DNA of 64,000 nucleotides from [Flavobacterium] thermophilum (GTDB lineage: Bacteria > Bacillota > Bacilli > Bacillales > Anoxybacillaceae), in assembly GCA_900450595.1 (NCBI GenBank), contig UGGS01000001.1:124001-188000 (forward strand), written 5' to 3'. Below the pieces are notes generated by a model that saw only the letters and a program-made list of their open reading frames with translations, was not told the origin of the DNA and searched no databases. A program made the position numbers and the translations under genes. Within the stretch, counting starts at the first letter, position 1, and each line of letters starts with the position of its first letter. Shown here piece by piece: positions 55,035 to 62,972 of this stretch.

Positions 55035-56368
55035 GGCTCTTCACCACAAGTTGTACTTGATCATTTAAGGTAGGTGTGCATAGAGGAAATAGAGGGTACA
55101 AAAAATGCGAATTTTCCTGTATGGTAAAGGTGACCAAACCAAACCATGGAGGAAAATTCGCATGTACTCTCAGTTTATCAAAGAACTCATCGATTTACCA
55201 GATGTTTTGATTCAAAAGGTGCGAAAAGAAGGGGAACGTTGGATTTTCGAACTTTCTCTACCCGAACAATGCCCGTTATGTCCTGTCTGCTTGAAGCGCA
55301 CGATCAAAATGACAGTCAAAAAGAAGCAATGGATGCATGGCTATGCTCAGCGAATCGGAATTTTTTGGATCGAACTTCCTGTCGAGCGCAGACGTTGTAG
55401 CACGTGTGGCGTGACGTTCAGCACGTCGTATCCAGCCATCTCTCCTCGAAGTGTGGCGACGGATGCGTTTCAGCGATGGGTCGCGCAATCTTGCATCGGA
55501 ACATCCATTCAGGCGGTGGCTCGTATGCTCAAGCTTCCTTACACGACCGTTGAACGATGGTTTTATACCCATGCCCCTTCCTTCCTATCGAATGACGTCC
55601 AACCAAAGGCGGTTTGTGTCGATGAGTTTGCTTTTCGAAAAGGGCACGACTATGGAGTGGCGATCATGGATGCCGAAACGGGAGAAGTGTATACCGTTGA
55701 AGCAGGAAAGAACGAGGAAGCCATTGGGCGTGCATTGGCTCATGTATCTCGTTCCGTTCAGTATGTCGTGAGTGACTTGGCTCCAGCGATGAAAAAAGCG
55801 ATTCAACGGGTTTGCCCAGAGGCGACACATGTCGTCGACTATTTCCATGTCATTCAGCTGTTTACCGATGCGTTAGAACGTTGTCGCAAATATTTGGGCA
55901 AAGGAGGCAAGAAACACGGAAATGTTCGTTACGTTTGCCGTTTATTGAGCCAATGTCCAGAGAAATTGACGGAGGAAGAACGTCAAATCATACGAGAATG
56001 GTGTAATGAAAGCGATTACTTAAAGTCTGTTTACCAATCGCTCCAACATGTTCGCTATGTGTTCAAAAGCAAAGATGAGCAACAGGCGAAACGTCGTTTG
56101 AACGCCTGGGTTCATCGGTATTTGTTTTGTCCTTGTTCTGCTGTTCGCGCCATCGCAAAATCACTCGTCAAACGAACAGACGAAATCATATCGTGCATTT
56201 TATCCCCTTATTCAAATGGGAAAATGGAGGGAACAAATAACAAGATCAAGCTGATGAAACGCCGGGGATACGGATACAGAAATATCCAGCGTTTTGCACT
56301 GCGGGTTCGGCTAGAAACAGCTAACATACTTTCATGACAGGTGCAAGTACAACTTTTGGTGATGAACC
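55035..56368 (+). mobile_element. Complete ISL3-family element with 8-bp target duplication
   Basis: 1334 bp. Ends GG(C/T)TC(T/A)TCACCA(C/A)AAGTTGTACTTG are inverted. The flanking direct repeat is CGAAATTA (55027-55034 and 56369-56376), the 8 bp usual for ISL3. The element at window position 1-316 is another copy in opposite orientation, and 61678-61820 is a short derivative. Confidence 0.96.
55162..56337 (+). CDS. ISL3-family transposase
   Basis: A 391-residue transposase. N-terminal zinc cysteines CPLCPVC and CSTCGVTF, helix-turn-helix in GTSIQAVARMLKLPYTTVE, DDE residues in VCVDEFAFRKGHDY, YVVSDLAPAM, and the late GKMEGTNNKIKLMKRRGYGY with the Glu. The ATG at 55162 has GGAGG 8 bases upstream, unlike the earlier ATG at 55105. 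It is full length and can be expected to mobilise the related MITE. Confidence 0.94.
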   Translation: MYSQFIKELIDLPDVLIQKVRKEGERWIFELSLPEQCPLCPVCLKRTIKMTVKKKQWMHGYAQRIGIFWIELPVERRRCSTCGVTFSTSYPAISPRSVATDAFQRWVAQSCIGTSIQAVARMLKLPYTTVERWFYTHAPSFLSNDVQPKAVCVDEFAFRKGHDYGVAIMDAETGEVYTVEAGKNEEAIGRALAHVSRSVQYVVSDLAPAMKKAIQRVCPEATHVVDYFHVIQLFTDALERCRKYLGKGGKKHGNVRYVCRLLSQCPEKLTEEERQIIREWCNESDYLKSVYQSLQHVRYVFKSKDEQQAKRRLNAWVHRYLFCPCSAVRAIAKSLVKRTDEIISCILSPYSNGKMEGTNNKIKLMKRRGYGYRNIQRFALRVRLETANILS

Positions 56369-56411
56369 CGAAATTAAAAAAATTAAAAAATAATTGGAAG
56401 GTAGATGTGAA

Positions 56412-57356
56412 ATGGAAAAATTTAAAAATCACAAAGGGTATTCACGCATGTATCAAGAAAACAAACTAACTTTAGGATTGTTCTTTCCGATTGAATCGTA
56501 TATGGGCGATGTCCCTGAGATGAATATAGAAAAGCAAATGAAGTTAGCCAAACGAGCAGAAGAACTCAATTTCGCTTCATTATTTGTGAGAGATGTACCG
56601 TTGCGCGATCCTAATTTCGGGGATGTCGGGCAAATATATGACCCGTTTACGTATTTAGGGTATGTTGCTGCCAACACAGAAAAGATTGCCTTGGGAACGG
56701 GAAGTATTATTTTAACATTGCGCCATCCTCTTCATGTCGCAAAAGCGGCGGCTTCTGTAGACAGATTATCTGGTGAAAGACTTATTCTCGGTGTCGCAAC
56801 AGGTGACCGTCCAATCGAGTTTCCAGCATTCTCTGTGAATCCAGAAGATCGGAGCGAATTATTCCGAGAAGCAATTGGTGTCATGAAAAAAGCATGGAAA
56901 GAGCATTTTCCTGCCATTGACTCTTTACGAGTGCATATGACAAATGGAGATCTTTTGCCAAAACCGAAATTGTCAGACATACCAGTAATGGTGACAGGTC
57001 ACAGTGGACAGTCTCCTGAATGGATTGCTGAACATAGTGATGGCTGGATTTACTATCCACGTGCACTCAAATTTCAAAGAGCATTAATCGAGAATTGGCG
57101 TTCGTTAACAGACGAATTTAAGCCATTTACCCAATCGCTTTATGTTGATTTGGCGGAAGACCCATATCATGTACCAATACCGATTCATCTTGGATTCCGC
57201 ACGGGGCGAAATTTCGTTATCGAATTTCTTGCAGCTTTACAGGATGCAGGTGTGAACCATGTCATCATCAATTTGAAATATGGCCAACGTCCAGTAGAAG
57301 AAGTGATCGAAGAATTAGGTGAATTTGTGCTTCCACACTTTCCAGCTTTATCATGA
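56412..57356 (+). CDS. LLM-class flavin-dependent oxidoreductase
   Basis: A 314-residue bacterial-luciferase-like monooxygenase with a TIM-barrel fold: TLGLFFPIESYMG at the first strand, IALGTGSIILTLRHPL, and RLILGVATGDRP. Such enzymes use FMNH2 or F420 and oxygen on many substrates; the substrate here is unknown. The ATG at 56412 has GGAAGGT upstream, and an ATG twelve codons later is possible. It starts 36 bases after the ISL3 duplication, so its native promoter is probably gone. The next gene codes for an NAD(P)-binding protein. Confidence 0.85.
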   Translation: MEKFKNHKGYSRMYQENKLTLGLFFPIESYMGDVPEMNIEKQMKLAKRAEELNFASLFVRDVPLRDPNFGDVGQIYDPFTYLGYVAANTEKIALGTGSIILTLRHPLHVAKAAASVDRLSGERLILGVATGDRPIEFPAFSVNPEDRSELFREAIGVMKKAWKEHFPAIDSLRVHMTNGDLLPKPKLSDIPVMVTGHSGQSPEWIAEHSDGWIYYPRALKFQRALIENWRSLTDEFKPFTQSLYVDLAEDPYHVPIPIHLGFRTGRNFVIEFLAALQDAGVNHVIINLKYGQRPVEEVIEELGEFVLPHFPALS

Positions 57357-57418
57357 TGAGGACAATTCATTTGGTTGATAACCTTTAAAGACGTAAATAT
57401 AAGAAAGGGAGGATGCGT

Positions 57419-58063
57419 ATGAAAGTTTTGGTCATTGGCGCCAACGGAAAAGTAGGCAAACAAGTGGTGAGCATGCTTCATGCGCATGAGCGGCACACCG
57501 TTCGTGCAATGGTTCGAAAACAAGAGCAATTGGAGGCTTTTCAGAAAAAAGGAATTGAAGCGGTACTCGCTGATCTTGAAGGTACTGTCGATGAAATTGC
57601 CGAAGCAGCCAAAGGCTGTGACGCAATCGTATTCTCTGCCGGTTCAGGTGGACACACAGGAGCGGATAAGACATTGCTTGTCGATTTAGACGGTGCCGTA
57701 AAAGCGATGGAAGCTGCAGAAAAAGTCGGAATTAAACGATTTGTCATGGTGAGCTCATTCCAGGCCCACAACCGTGAGAACTGGCCAGAAAACCTCAAAC
57801 CTTATTATGTCGCTAAACATTATGCTGACCGTATGTTAATGAATAGTGGTTTAAATTATACGATTATTCGTCCTGGATATCTTCTTAATGAAAAAGGCAC
57901 AGGGTTGGTTGCTGTAGCAGAAAACTTAAATGTCGGGAGCATTCCACGTGAAGATGTAGCAAGAACAATCGTTCAATCTCTTGATGAACCAAATACGTAT
58001 AAAAAAGCATTCGATTTAATGTCGGGGGATACAGAGATTGCGGAAGCATTGAAATCACTGTAA
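57419..58063 (+). CDS. NAD(P)-binding SDR-like protein (YhfK/YwnB type)
   Basis: A 214-residue atypical SDR with the nucleotide loop VIGANGKVGKQV at residues 4-15, IVFSAGSGG and MVSSFQAHN strands, and Tyr-x3-Lys in YYVAKHYADRML. The start at 57419 is 6 bases behind AAAGGGAGG. In B. subtilis a similar gene, ywnB, follows the Rrf2 gene ywnA; here an Rrf2 gene lies 5.7 kb upstream beyond two insertion sequences. Substrate unknown. Confidence 0.85.
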   Translation: MKVLVIGANGKVGKQVVSMLHAHERHTVRAMVRKQEQLEAFQKKGIEAVLADLEGTVDEIAEAAKGCDAIVFSAGSGGHTGADKTLLVDLDGAVKAMEAAEKVGIKRFVMVSSFQAHNRENWPENLKPYYVAKHYADRMLMNSGLNYTIIRPGYLLNEKGTGLVAVAENLNVGSIPREDVARTIVQSLDEPNTYKKAFDLMSGDTEIAEALKSL

Positions 58064-58407
58064 TGAAGCATTCATCCGAAGGGAGAATTTAGAACCTGAA
58101 TCCGTGATAAAAACGCGTTCAAACTGCTGAGAAAGCTTGATAAATCAACAAATATCACACTTTTTGCTTTTCACTCAATAAGTGAACATCCGAAACTGGG
58201 CTAAACCCTTGATATGATTACGTTTTCCGGTGCTTTTGATGAGCTGCTGTCACGGATTCAGGTTAGAAACATGGCTTACAAATTTTATGCAATGGAAATA
58301 GATACGTATAAAAGAGTGAACCTTATGCGGCAAGAGTTCGGCATTCCACCGGACTCTTGCTGTATTTTGTTTATATTCGTTTTTCGTTATAGTTGGATAG
58401 AGACAAG
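58064..58407. other. Intergenic stretch with one hairpin, no gene recognised
   Basis: Only a stem, GCAAGAGTTCGG / CCGGACTCTTGC (58330-58360, followed by TGTATTTTG), stands out and may terminate the oxidoreductase transcript. The open frame at 58214 has no start signal and runs into IS1182, so I do not call it. Confidence 0.5.
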
Positions 58408-60201
58408 GGGGCTGACCCAAAAGTCCGCCAAAAAGCGGACTTTTGGAGTCAGCCCTCTCTGGTTTTTGTATATTTTACCAAACGGAACAAAATTCCGACT
58501 CTGTTCTCCCCCTCATTTACGCCACCAAGGACAATTGCTTGTCCCTAGCGGCTTTTTTGAGAAGATTGTGGGCAGCACAAACCAGCCCCCATTCGATGGA
58601 AACTTTTTGGAGGCCTCGCAGGACAAAGCGACGAAACCCGCGATTTTGTTTGATTTGCCCAAATACACTCTCAATGTCGGTTTGGCGTTGGCGGTATCGG
58701 GCTTGCCCTTCTTCACTCTCCAACCGTTCGCGGGCTTTCTGTTTTTGTTCATGATAGACGGGGTTCCATTGCGTGGTTCGTCCATACTTGGAAGTCGTGC
58801 AGGCCGAACGGAACGGACATCCTTCGCATTCATGGCATTGGTAGTGTCGGGTGACCGAGGTGTATCCTGATTCCGTGGTCTGTTTCGAAGTTCCGGTGCG
58901 AACCAGCTTTTTCCCATTGGCGCAAATCCAAACGTCTTCTTCTTCCACATAGGTCCAATTCTGCTGATGATGCGGATTTTTCTTGACCTTGCGCGTGTTC
59001 TCCTTCTCATACGTATGGTACTTGATCAAGGCCGATATGTGCTTCTCTTCCAGCTTCACGTAGTTCTCTTCCGAGCCATAAGCCGCGTCAGCGATCAAAC
59101 GTTCGGGTTCCACGCCGTACTTCTCTCGAACGGTCTCCAAATGCGGGAGAAGACAACGAGTGTCGCCCGGCCTCTGATGAAGGGAATACCCCAAAATAAA
59201 TTGGCCGGAAGAACCCACCTGTACGTTATAGGCCGGCTTGAGCTGGCCGTTTCGCATGTGATCCTCCTTCAACCGCATGAAGGTGGCATCCACATCGGTC
59301 TTGGAATAGCTGTTGCGATCCCCGCATACATGGAGTTGGTGTTCATACTTTTCACTGCGGGGCAAGTAGTCCTCCTTCATCTTCTTGATGGCCTTCTTCA
59401 ACGGTTGGTTGTCCGGCTCGGCCTCCAACCGTTTTTCCCACTCCTCGGTTTTCTTTCGGATTTCTTCTGACGTAAAGGCCGGCGAAGGGTCGATGTCTTC
59501 CGCCTTTTCTTCTTCCACGATCGCCTCGATCTGGGCAATCAGCCGATCGACATTGGCTTGGAGTTTCTCCTGGTACTTCTCAGCCGATTTGCGCCAAACG
59601 AAGGTGTACCGGTTGGCATTCGCTTCAATTTTCGTTCCATCCACAAAATAATCTTCCATCTTGACATAGCCGTCGGCCACGAGCAGCGTGATCATTTCCC
59701 GGAACAGGTCGTCAATCAGGTCTTTCATCCGCTCCGAACGAAACCGATTGATGGAGCGGAAGTCCGGCTTTTGAAATCCACTTAGCCACATGAGGGGAAG
59801 GTGGACTTCGAGCTGCCGTGCAATCTCACGGCCATGATACATTTTTTGGGTGTAAGCGTAAAGGAGAATTTTGGTCATCATTTTCGGATGATAGGCGGAG
59901 GCGCCCCCTCCTTTGTAGTAAGCAAGAAACGTCTCCATCGGGATGCGTTCAACCATCTCATGAACCACGTGGGCCATGTTATCCCGTGGAATGAGATCGG
60001 CGATGTTGCTTGGCAAAGAGAGGTTGTCCATGGTATACTCTTTAAAGGAAATATGATCATGTTTCATAAAAGAATCGCCCTTCTTTCGGTGGTAGTGGTT
60101 TTGGTGACTCTATTCTACCAGAAAAAAGGGCGATTCTTCTATATTTGAGGCAAAAAAGTGGGGGCTGATCCCAAAACGCATTCGCGTTTTGGGTCAGCCC
60201 C
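58408..60201 (-). mobile_element. IS1182-family element
   Basis: 1794 bp. Both ends start GGGGCTGA(C/T)CC and each is part of a long hairpin: 58411-58458 (CAAAAGTCCGC/GCGGACTTTTG) and 60161-60201 (CCCAAAACGC/GCGTTTTGGG). These hairpins resemble transcription blocks at the borders. No clear target duplication was found. Confidence 0.88.
58517..60067 (-). CDS. IS1182-family transposase
   Basis: A 516-residue transposase with the N-terminal DUF772-like domain (MMTKILLYAYTQKMYHGREIARQ), first Asp in DYFVDGTKIEANANRY, second in LIADAAYGSEEN, a cysteine cluster CHECEGCPFRSAC, and the late IESVFGQIKQNRGFRRF segment with the Glu. The ATG at 60067 follows AAGAAGGG by 8 bases. Full length without interruption. 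Confidence 0.93.
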   Translation of the reverse strand: MKHDHISFKEYTMDNLSLPSNIADLIPRDNMAHVVHEMVERIPMETFLAYYKGGGASAYHPKMMTKILLYAYTQKMYHGREIARQLEVHLPLMWLSGFQKPDFRSINRFRSERMKDLIDDLFREMITLLVADGYVKMEDYFVDGTKIEANANRYTFVWRKSAEKYQEKLQANVDRLIAQIEAIVEEEKAEDIDPSPAFTSEEIRKKTEEWEKRLEAEPDNQPLKKAIKKMKEDYLPRSEKYEHQLHVCGDRNSYSKTDVDATFMRLKEDHMRNGQLKPAYNVQVGSSGQFILGYSLHQRPGDTRCLLPHLETVREKYGVEPERLIADAAYGSEENYVKLEEKHISALIKYHTYEKENTRKVKKNPHHQQNWTYVEEEDVWICANGKKLVRTGTSKQTTESGYTSVTRHYQCHECEGCPFRSACTTSKYGRTTQWNPVYHEQKQKARERLESEEGQARYRQRQTDIESVFGQIKQNRGFRRFVLRGLQKVSIEWGLVCAAHNLLKKAARDKQLSLVA

Positions 60202-60493
60202 TTGTTTTTTTATTTGCCGAATACGATTTCAGAGTAGAGATCTTTCACTATGTCGTAAATAAAGGAAAAAATCAATCGCCGTGCTAGGTGGTCTTTTTGG
60301 GACAGATCGTCTAGTTTCATCGAAGTTTCGGTATAGCGCCGAGGTGGGAGAGGTTCATGTATCGTATGCATTTCAAGGGACGATTTTTGCCGGATGGGAT
60401 GGAAAAACAACCTTTTACCTTTATCATGAAGACAACAGCTAGCATAACGAATACAATTTAATAAAAAAGATGAATGTAAAGGAGGCGGGCAGA

Positions 60494-60952
60494 ATGAAAG
60501 TGTCTTTGGATATTGACAGCGATTACGCTGAGACAATCGTGACCATTCACTGTAAGGAAGTAGATGACACGATTAAAGAAATTCTTGATTTTTTAAAAGG
60601 GATGGAGACGGAATTTATTGTCGGAAAAAATGGTGATATGCATTATATATTAAAGCCAAATGAGATCCATTTTTTTCGTGCTCATGGGGATAGCATCGAG
60701 GCGGTGACAGCCGAGGGAACATTTAAATTGAAGGAAAAGCTGTATGAGCTCGAAAAATTGCTTCCCTCTAACAAGTTTGTTCGCATTTCTAAGTCGGTCA
60801 TTGTAAATCTCTATGAGTTGAGCCGGTTTGAAGCATCGTTCAATGGCACTCTATGCGTTTATTTTAAATCAGGAGTGAAAGAGTACGTTTCTCGACGTTA
60901 TGTTCATGCCATCAAAAAAGCATTAAAAATGAATAGGGGGAAAAAAGAATGA
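60494..60952 (+). CDS. LytTR-domain transcriptional regulator
   Basis: A 152-residue single-domain regulator without receiver domain. The LytTR DNA-binding fold covers about residues 45-150: DMHYILKPNEIHFFRAHG, LEKLLPSNKFVRISKSVIVNL, and SGVKEYVSRRYVHAIKKAL. The ATG at 60494 is 8 bases behind AAAGGAGG. It overlaps the DUF3021 gene by 4 bases, the typical LytTR regulatory system, where the membrane partner holds the regulator inactive. Confidence 0.9.
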   Translation: MKVSLDIDSDYAETIVTIHCKEVDDTIKEILDFLKGMETEFIVGKNGDMHYILKPNEIHFFRAHGDSIEAVTAEGTFKLKEKLYELEKLLPSNKFVRISKSVIVNLYELSRFEASFNGTLCVYFKSGVKEYVSRRYVHAIKKALKMNRGKKE

Positions 60953-61359
60953 AAAAATTCTTATACAGAAGCATCATCGGGATATTGATCGGTTCCTTTA
61001 TCGCAGTAGTGGTAACTAGCTCTATCATCTATTTCGGTCATTTCCCTGTCATTAATGGTGAAGAATTTATAAAAAATTCATTTGGGAGCATATTTTGTGG
61101 ATGGTTTTTTGCCGTATCTTCGCTTTATTTTGAATTAGAATCGCTCCGTCTGTCGCAACAAACGGCATTGCACTTTGTTACAGTAATTGTTTTATATTTT
61201 ATCCTGTCCTTGGGAATTGGGTGGATCCCGTTTGATTTGAAAAACATCCTTATTTCAGCAGCTATATTTATTGTAGTCTATTTAGTTATATGGGGTTGCT
61301 ACTATTTATATTTCAAAAACTTAGCAAATCAAATGAATGAAGATTTAGAGAAAATATAA
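60949..61359 (+). CDS. DUF3021 membrane protein, partner of the LytTR regulator
   Basis: A 136-residue protein with four membrane helices (about 9-31, 40-60, 72-92, 99-120) and a charged C terminus. DUF3021 proteins are found next to LytTR regulators in Firmicutes and are thought to act as membrane anti-activators. The start is coupled to the LytTR stop codon (ATGA). Confidence 0.88.
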   Translation: MKKFLYRSIIGILIGSFIAVVVTSSIIYFGHFPVINGEEFIKNSFGSIFCGWFFAVSSLYFELESLRLSQQTALHFVTVIVLYFILSLGIGWIPFDLKNILISAAIFIVVYLVIWGCYYLYFKNLANQMNEDLEKI

Positions 61360-61472
61360 ATAAATATCCCCTTCAGTCAGGATCGGATTTTCACAGCTTG
61401 GTCCTTTGTTTGCTGATGCGGATAAAAAACATTAATAATAAAAGTGAAATAGGAGAGGAGTTGAAATGAACA

Positions 61473-61637
61473 ATGGCAAACAAGCAAATGACTGCAGATG
61501 AAATTTTGGAAGCGATCCAAAAAATGAGCAATGAAGAACGTTGGAAATTGCTTGATAAGATGTACGACCTGTATTATTCCAAAGAGCATTTGATAATAAA
61601 AGCAAAACGTAAATATTTAGAAGAGGACGACTATTGA
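61473..61637 (+). CDS. Small acidic hypothetical protein (54 aa)
   Basis: The ATG at 61473 lies 12 bases after AGGAG. The product starts MANKQMTADEILEAIQKMSN and ends EEDDY; it is helical throughout. Length and composition resemble small antitoxin-like proteins, but there is no toxin gene next to it and no family is recognised. A short overlapping frame from the ATG at 61466 is closer to the AGGAG and could affect its translation. Confidence 0.55.
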   Translation: MANKQMTADEILEAIQKMSNEERWKLLDKMYDLYYSKEHLIIKAKRKYLEEDDY

Positions 61638-61642
61638 AGAGC

Positions 61643-61677
61643 AAGCCTAAGCTAATTGCCTAGGCTTTTCTTTTTTT
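61643..61677 (+). terminator. Terminator adjoining the MITE
   Basis: AAGCCTA pairs with TAGGCTT and is followed by a T-rich run interrupted by one C. The ISL3-derived MITE starts in this T run. Confidence 0.75.
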
Positions 61678-61820
61678 GGATCTTCACCAAAAGTTGTACT
61701 TGACTGTTTCAGATCATGTCTTGCTTACATGCATAAGGAAAATCAGTAAATCAACGATTTTCCTACATGGTGACACGAGAAAAAGCCTTGCTTGTCAAGT
61801 ACACGTTGTGGTGATGAACC
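61678..61820. mobile_element. 143-bp MITE derived from the ISL3 element
   Basis: It begins GGATCTTCACCAAAAGTTG and ends with the inverse of GGTTCATCACCACAACG, followed inward by TGTACTTGA on both sides. These match the 25-bp ends of the ISL3 element at 55035-56368. There is no coding capacity; the centre has a stem GGAAAATC/GATTTTCC. Flanks CTTTTTTT and TTATTTTT are only similar, so a duplication is not certain. Confidence 0.82.
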
Positions 61821-62547
61821 TTATTTTTTTGCGTTCGTTGCCGACAATTCCTGTCATTTGGTGTCTGTTAATTTTTTTGGTCATCTGCCTAAATGGATTG
61901 CGCCATTCCATTAACACGGCATGGTTGAGCGATTCTTCGTCTTCTAAATAATTACGGACAATCGCAAGCGGCGTTCGCCCGCAACGGAGCAAAAACGTAA
62001 TGACCGGATCGTTCAGCTCGCCAGCAACCACTTTGTCGATGTAGGTTTCGGGTGATAATTCATTAGCGTAACGATGGTAGCCAGGCATCCGCCCGCCGCC
62101 GAGCAGTCGGTCAAGGCCGAGATGGACGACAACTTCATACATCGACTGCATGAGCCACTTGCCGAGGCCGAGCTTCCGATACGGCGGGGAAACGCAAATG
62201 TCGACGACATAAAGCGTGTTGCCATCCGGGCGGTGGTTGCGAATGTAGCCGCTGTCCGTGATTTCTTCCCACGTATGATCGACATGAGCCGGATCAAAAT
62301 CGACGATGAGGCCGGTCATGGACCCAACGATGCGTCCGTCAACTTCAACACAAAGCGCTCCTTCCGGAAACAAGGTGATATGGTTGTTCAGCTGCTCCTC
62401 ATTCCACCACAGCTCGGACGGGAACGGGGGCGGAAAGCTTTCTTGCTGCACGCGGATGAGATCAGCGAAGTCGTCTGTCGTATAGTTGCGGATGACCGCT
62501 TCGCGCGGGGTGTTGCCGTCAAAGACGTATAAATGTTTATCGTACAT
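61795..62547 (-). CDS. ykwB: GNAT acetyltransferase YkwB with MITE-encoded C terminus
   Basis: A 250-residue GNAT protein with an N-terminal DDFADLIRVQQESFPPPF segment and acetyl-CoA loop VSPPYRKLGLGKWLMQ, followed by GGGRMPGYHRY. The start is the ATG at 62547 after AAGGGGG. The last seven or eight residues (from ITTTCT) and the TGA are encoded by the MITE at 61678-61820, so the native end is altered. The place before mcpC corresponds to ykwB in B. subtilis. Substrate unknown. Confidence 0.85.
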   Translation of the reverse strand: MYDKHLYVFDGNTPREAVIRNYTTDDFADLIRVQQESFPPPFPSELWWNEEQLNNHITLFPEGALCVEVDGRIVGSMTGLIVDFDPAHVDHTWEEITDSGYIRNHRPDGNTLYVVDICVSPPYRKLGLGKWLMQSMYEVVVHLGLDRLLGGGRMPGYHRYANELSPETYIDKVVAGELNDPVITFLLRCGRTPLAIVRNYLEDEESLNHAVLMEWRNPFRQMTKKINRHQMTGIVGNERKKIRFITTTCT

Positions 62548-62606
62548 GCCGATCCCCCTTGCTTTTTTACCTTCATCATAACGGAAAACTCGAAAAAATG
62601 GCAAGA

Positions 62607-62642
62607 AAAGCCTCCGACAACTAACAGCGGCCGGAGGTTTTT
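62607..62642. terminator. Hairpin between ykwB and the 66-aa gene
   Basis: CCTCCG pairs with CGGAGG with T runs on both strands (AGGTTTTTTG on plus). It overlaps the stop codon of the 66-aa gene. Confidence 0.75.
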
Positions 62643-62821
62643 TGCTCGACATACTCGCTCACAAGCGCTTCGATTTGCTGTTCATCGGGCTTTTCGCCGC
62701 AAAATGCAAACTCAATTTCCTCAATCAATTCACCGTCGCGATAAACGTGCAGCGCCCCTTTTTGCAGCAAGACGCTGTATTCGATCTCAAATCGATATCC
62801 TTCGTGTTCGATGGCGCCCAA
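62621..62821 (-). CDS. Small protein, YbxH/DUF5370-like (66 aa)
   Basis: The start is TTG at 62821, 7 bases after GGAAGGTGA. The product reads GAIEHEGYRFEIEYSVLLQK, HVYRDGELIEEIEFAF, then a helix DEQQIEALVSEYVEQ. This beta-beta-helix pattern is what I recall for the DUF5370 family (YbxH), whose function is unknown. Moderately sure of the family. Confidence 0.65.
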   Translation of the reverse strand: MGAIEHEGYRFEIEYSVLLQKGALHVYRDGELIEEIEFAFCGEKPDEQQIEALVSEYVEQKTSGRC

Positions 62822-62972
62822 TTGTCATTCACCTTCCTCTCGTTTATTGTCTCATGTGCGTCGATTCGTTATGTATGAATTAAGAAGGTCCTCCTATAGA
62901 CGGGGGCCGATCGTCCTTTGTATAATGAAAATTAGTGCGACAAAAAGAGGAAACAGAGGGGAGAAATAGAGA

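Noticed and set aside
58214..58870. 218-codon plus-strand ORF at the IS1182 left end
   Set aside because: It runs from an intergenic stretch into the antisense strand of the transposase and has no ribosome binding site.
60210..60536. 108-codon minus-strand ORF between IS1182 and the LytTR gene
   Set aside because: It overlaps the promoter and start of the LytTR gene and has no start signal. The end (IYDIVKDLYSEIVFGK) looks protein-like, so it may be a gene remnant, but the evidence is too thin to call.
62906..62926. SigD-type promoter for the chemoreceptor gene
   Set aside because: A GGCCGATC-like -10 is present, but no TAAA element lies at the right distance; the TATAAT at 62921 has no good -35 either, so I name no promoter class.
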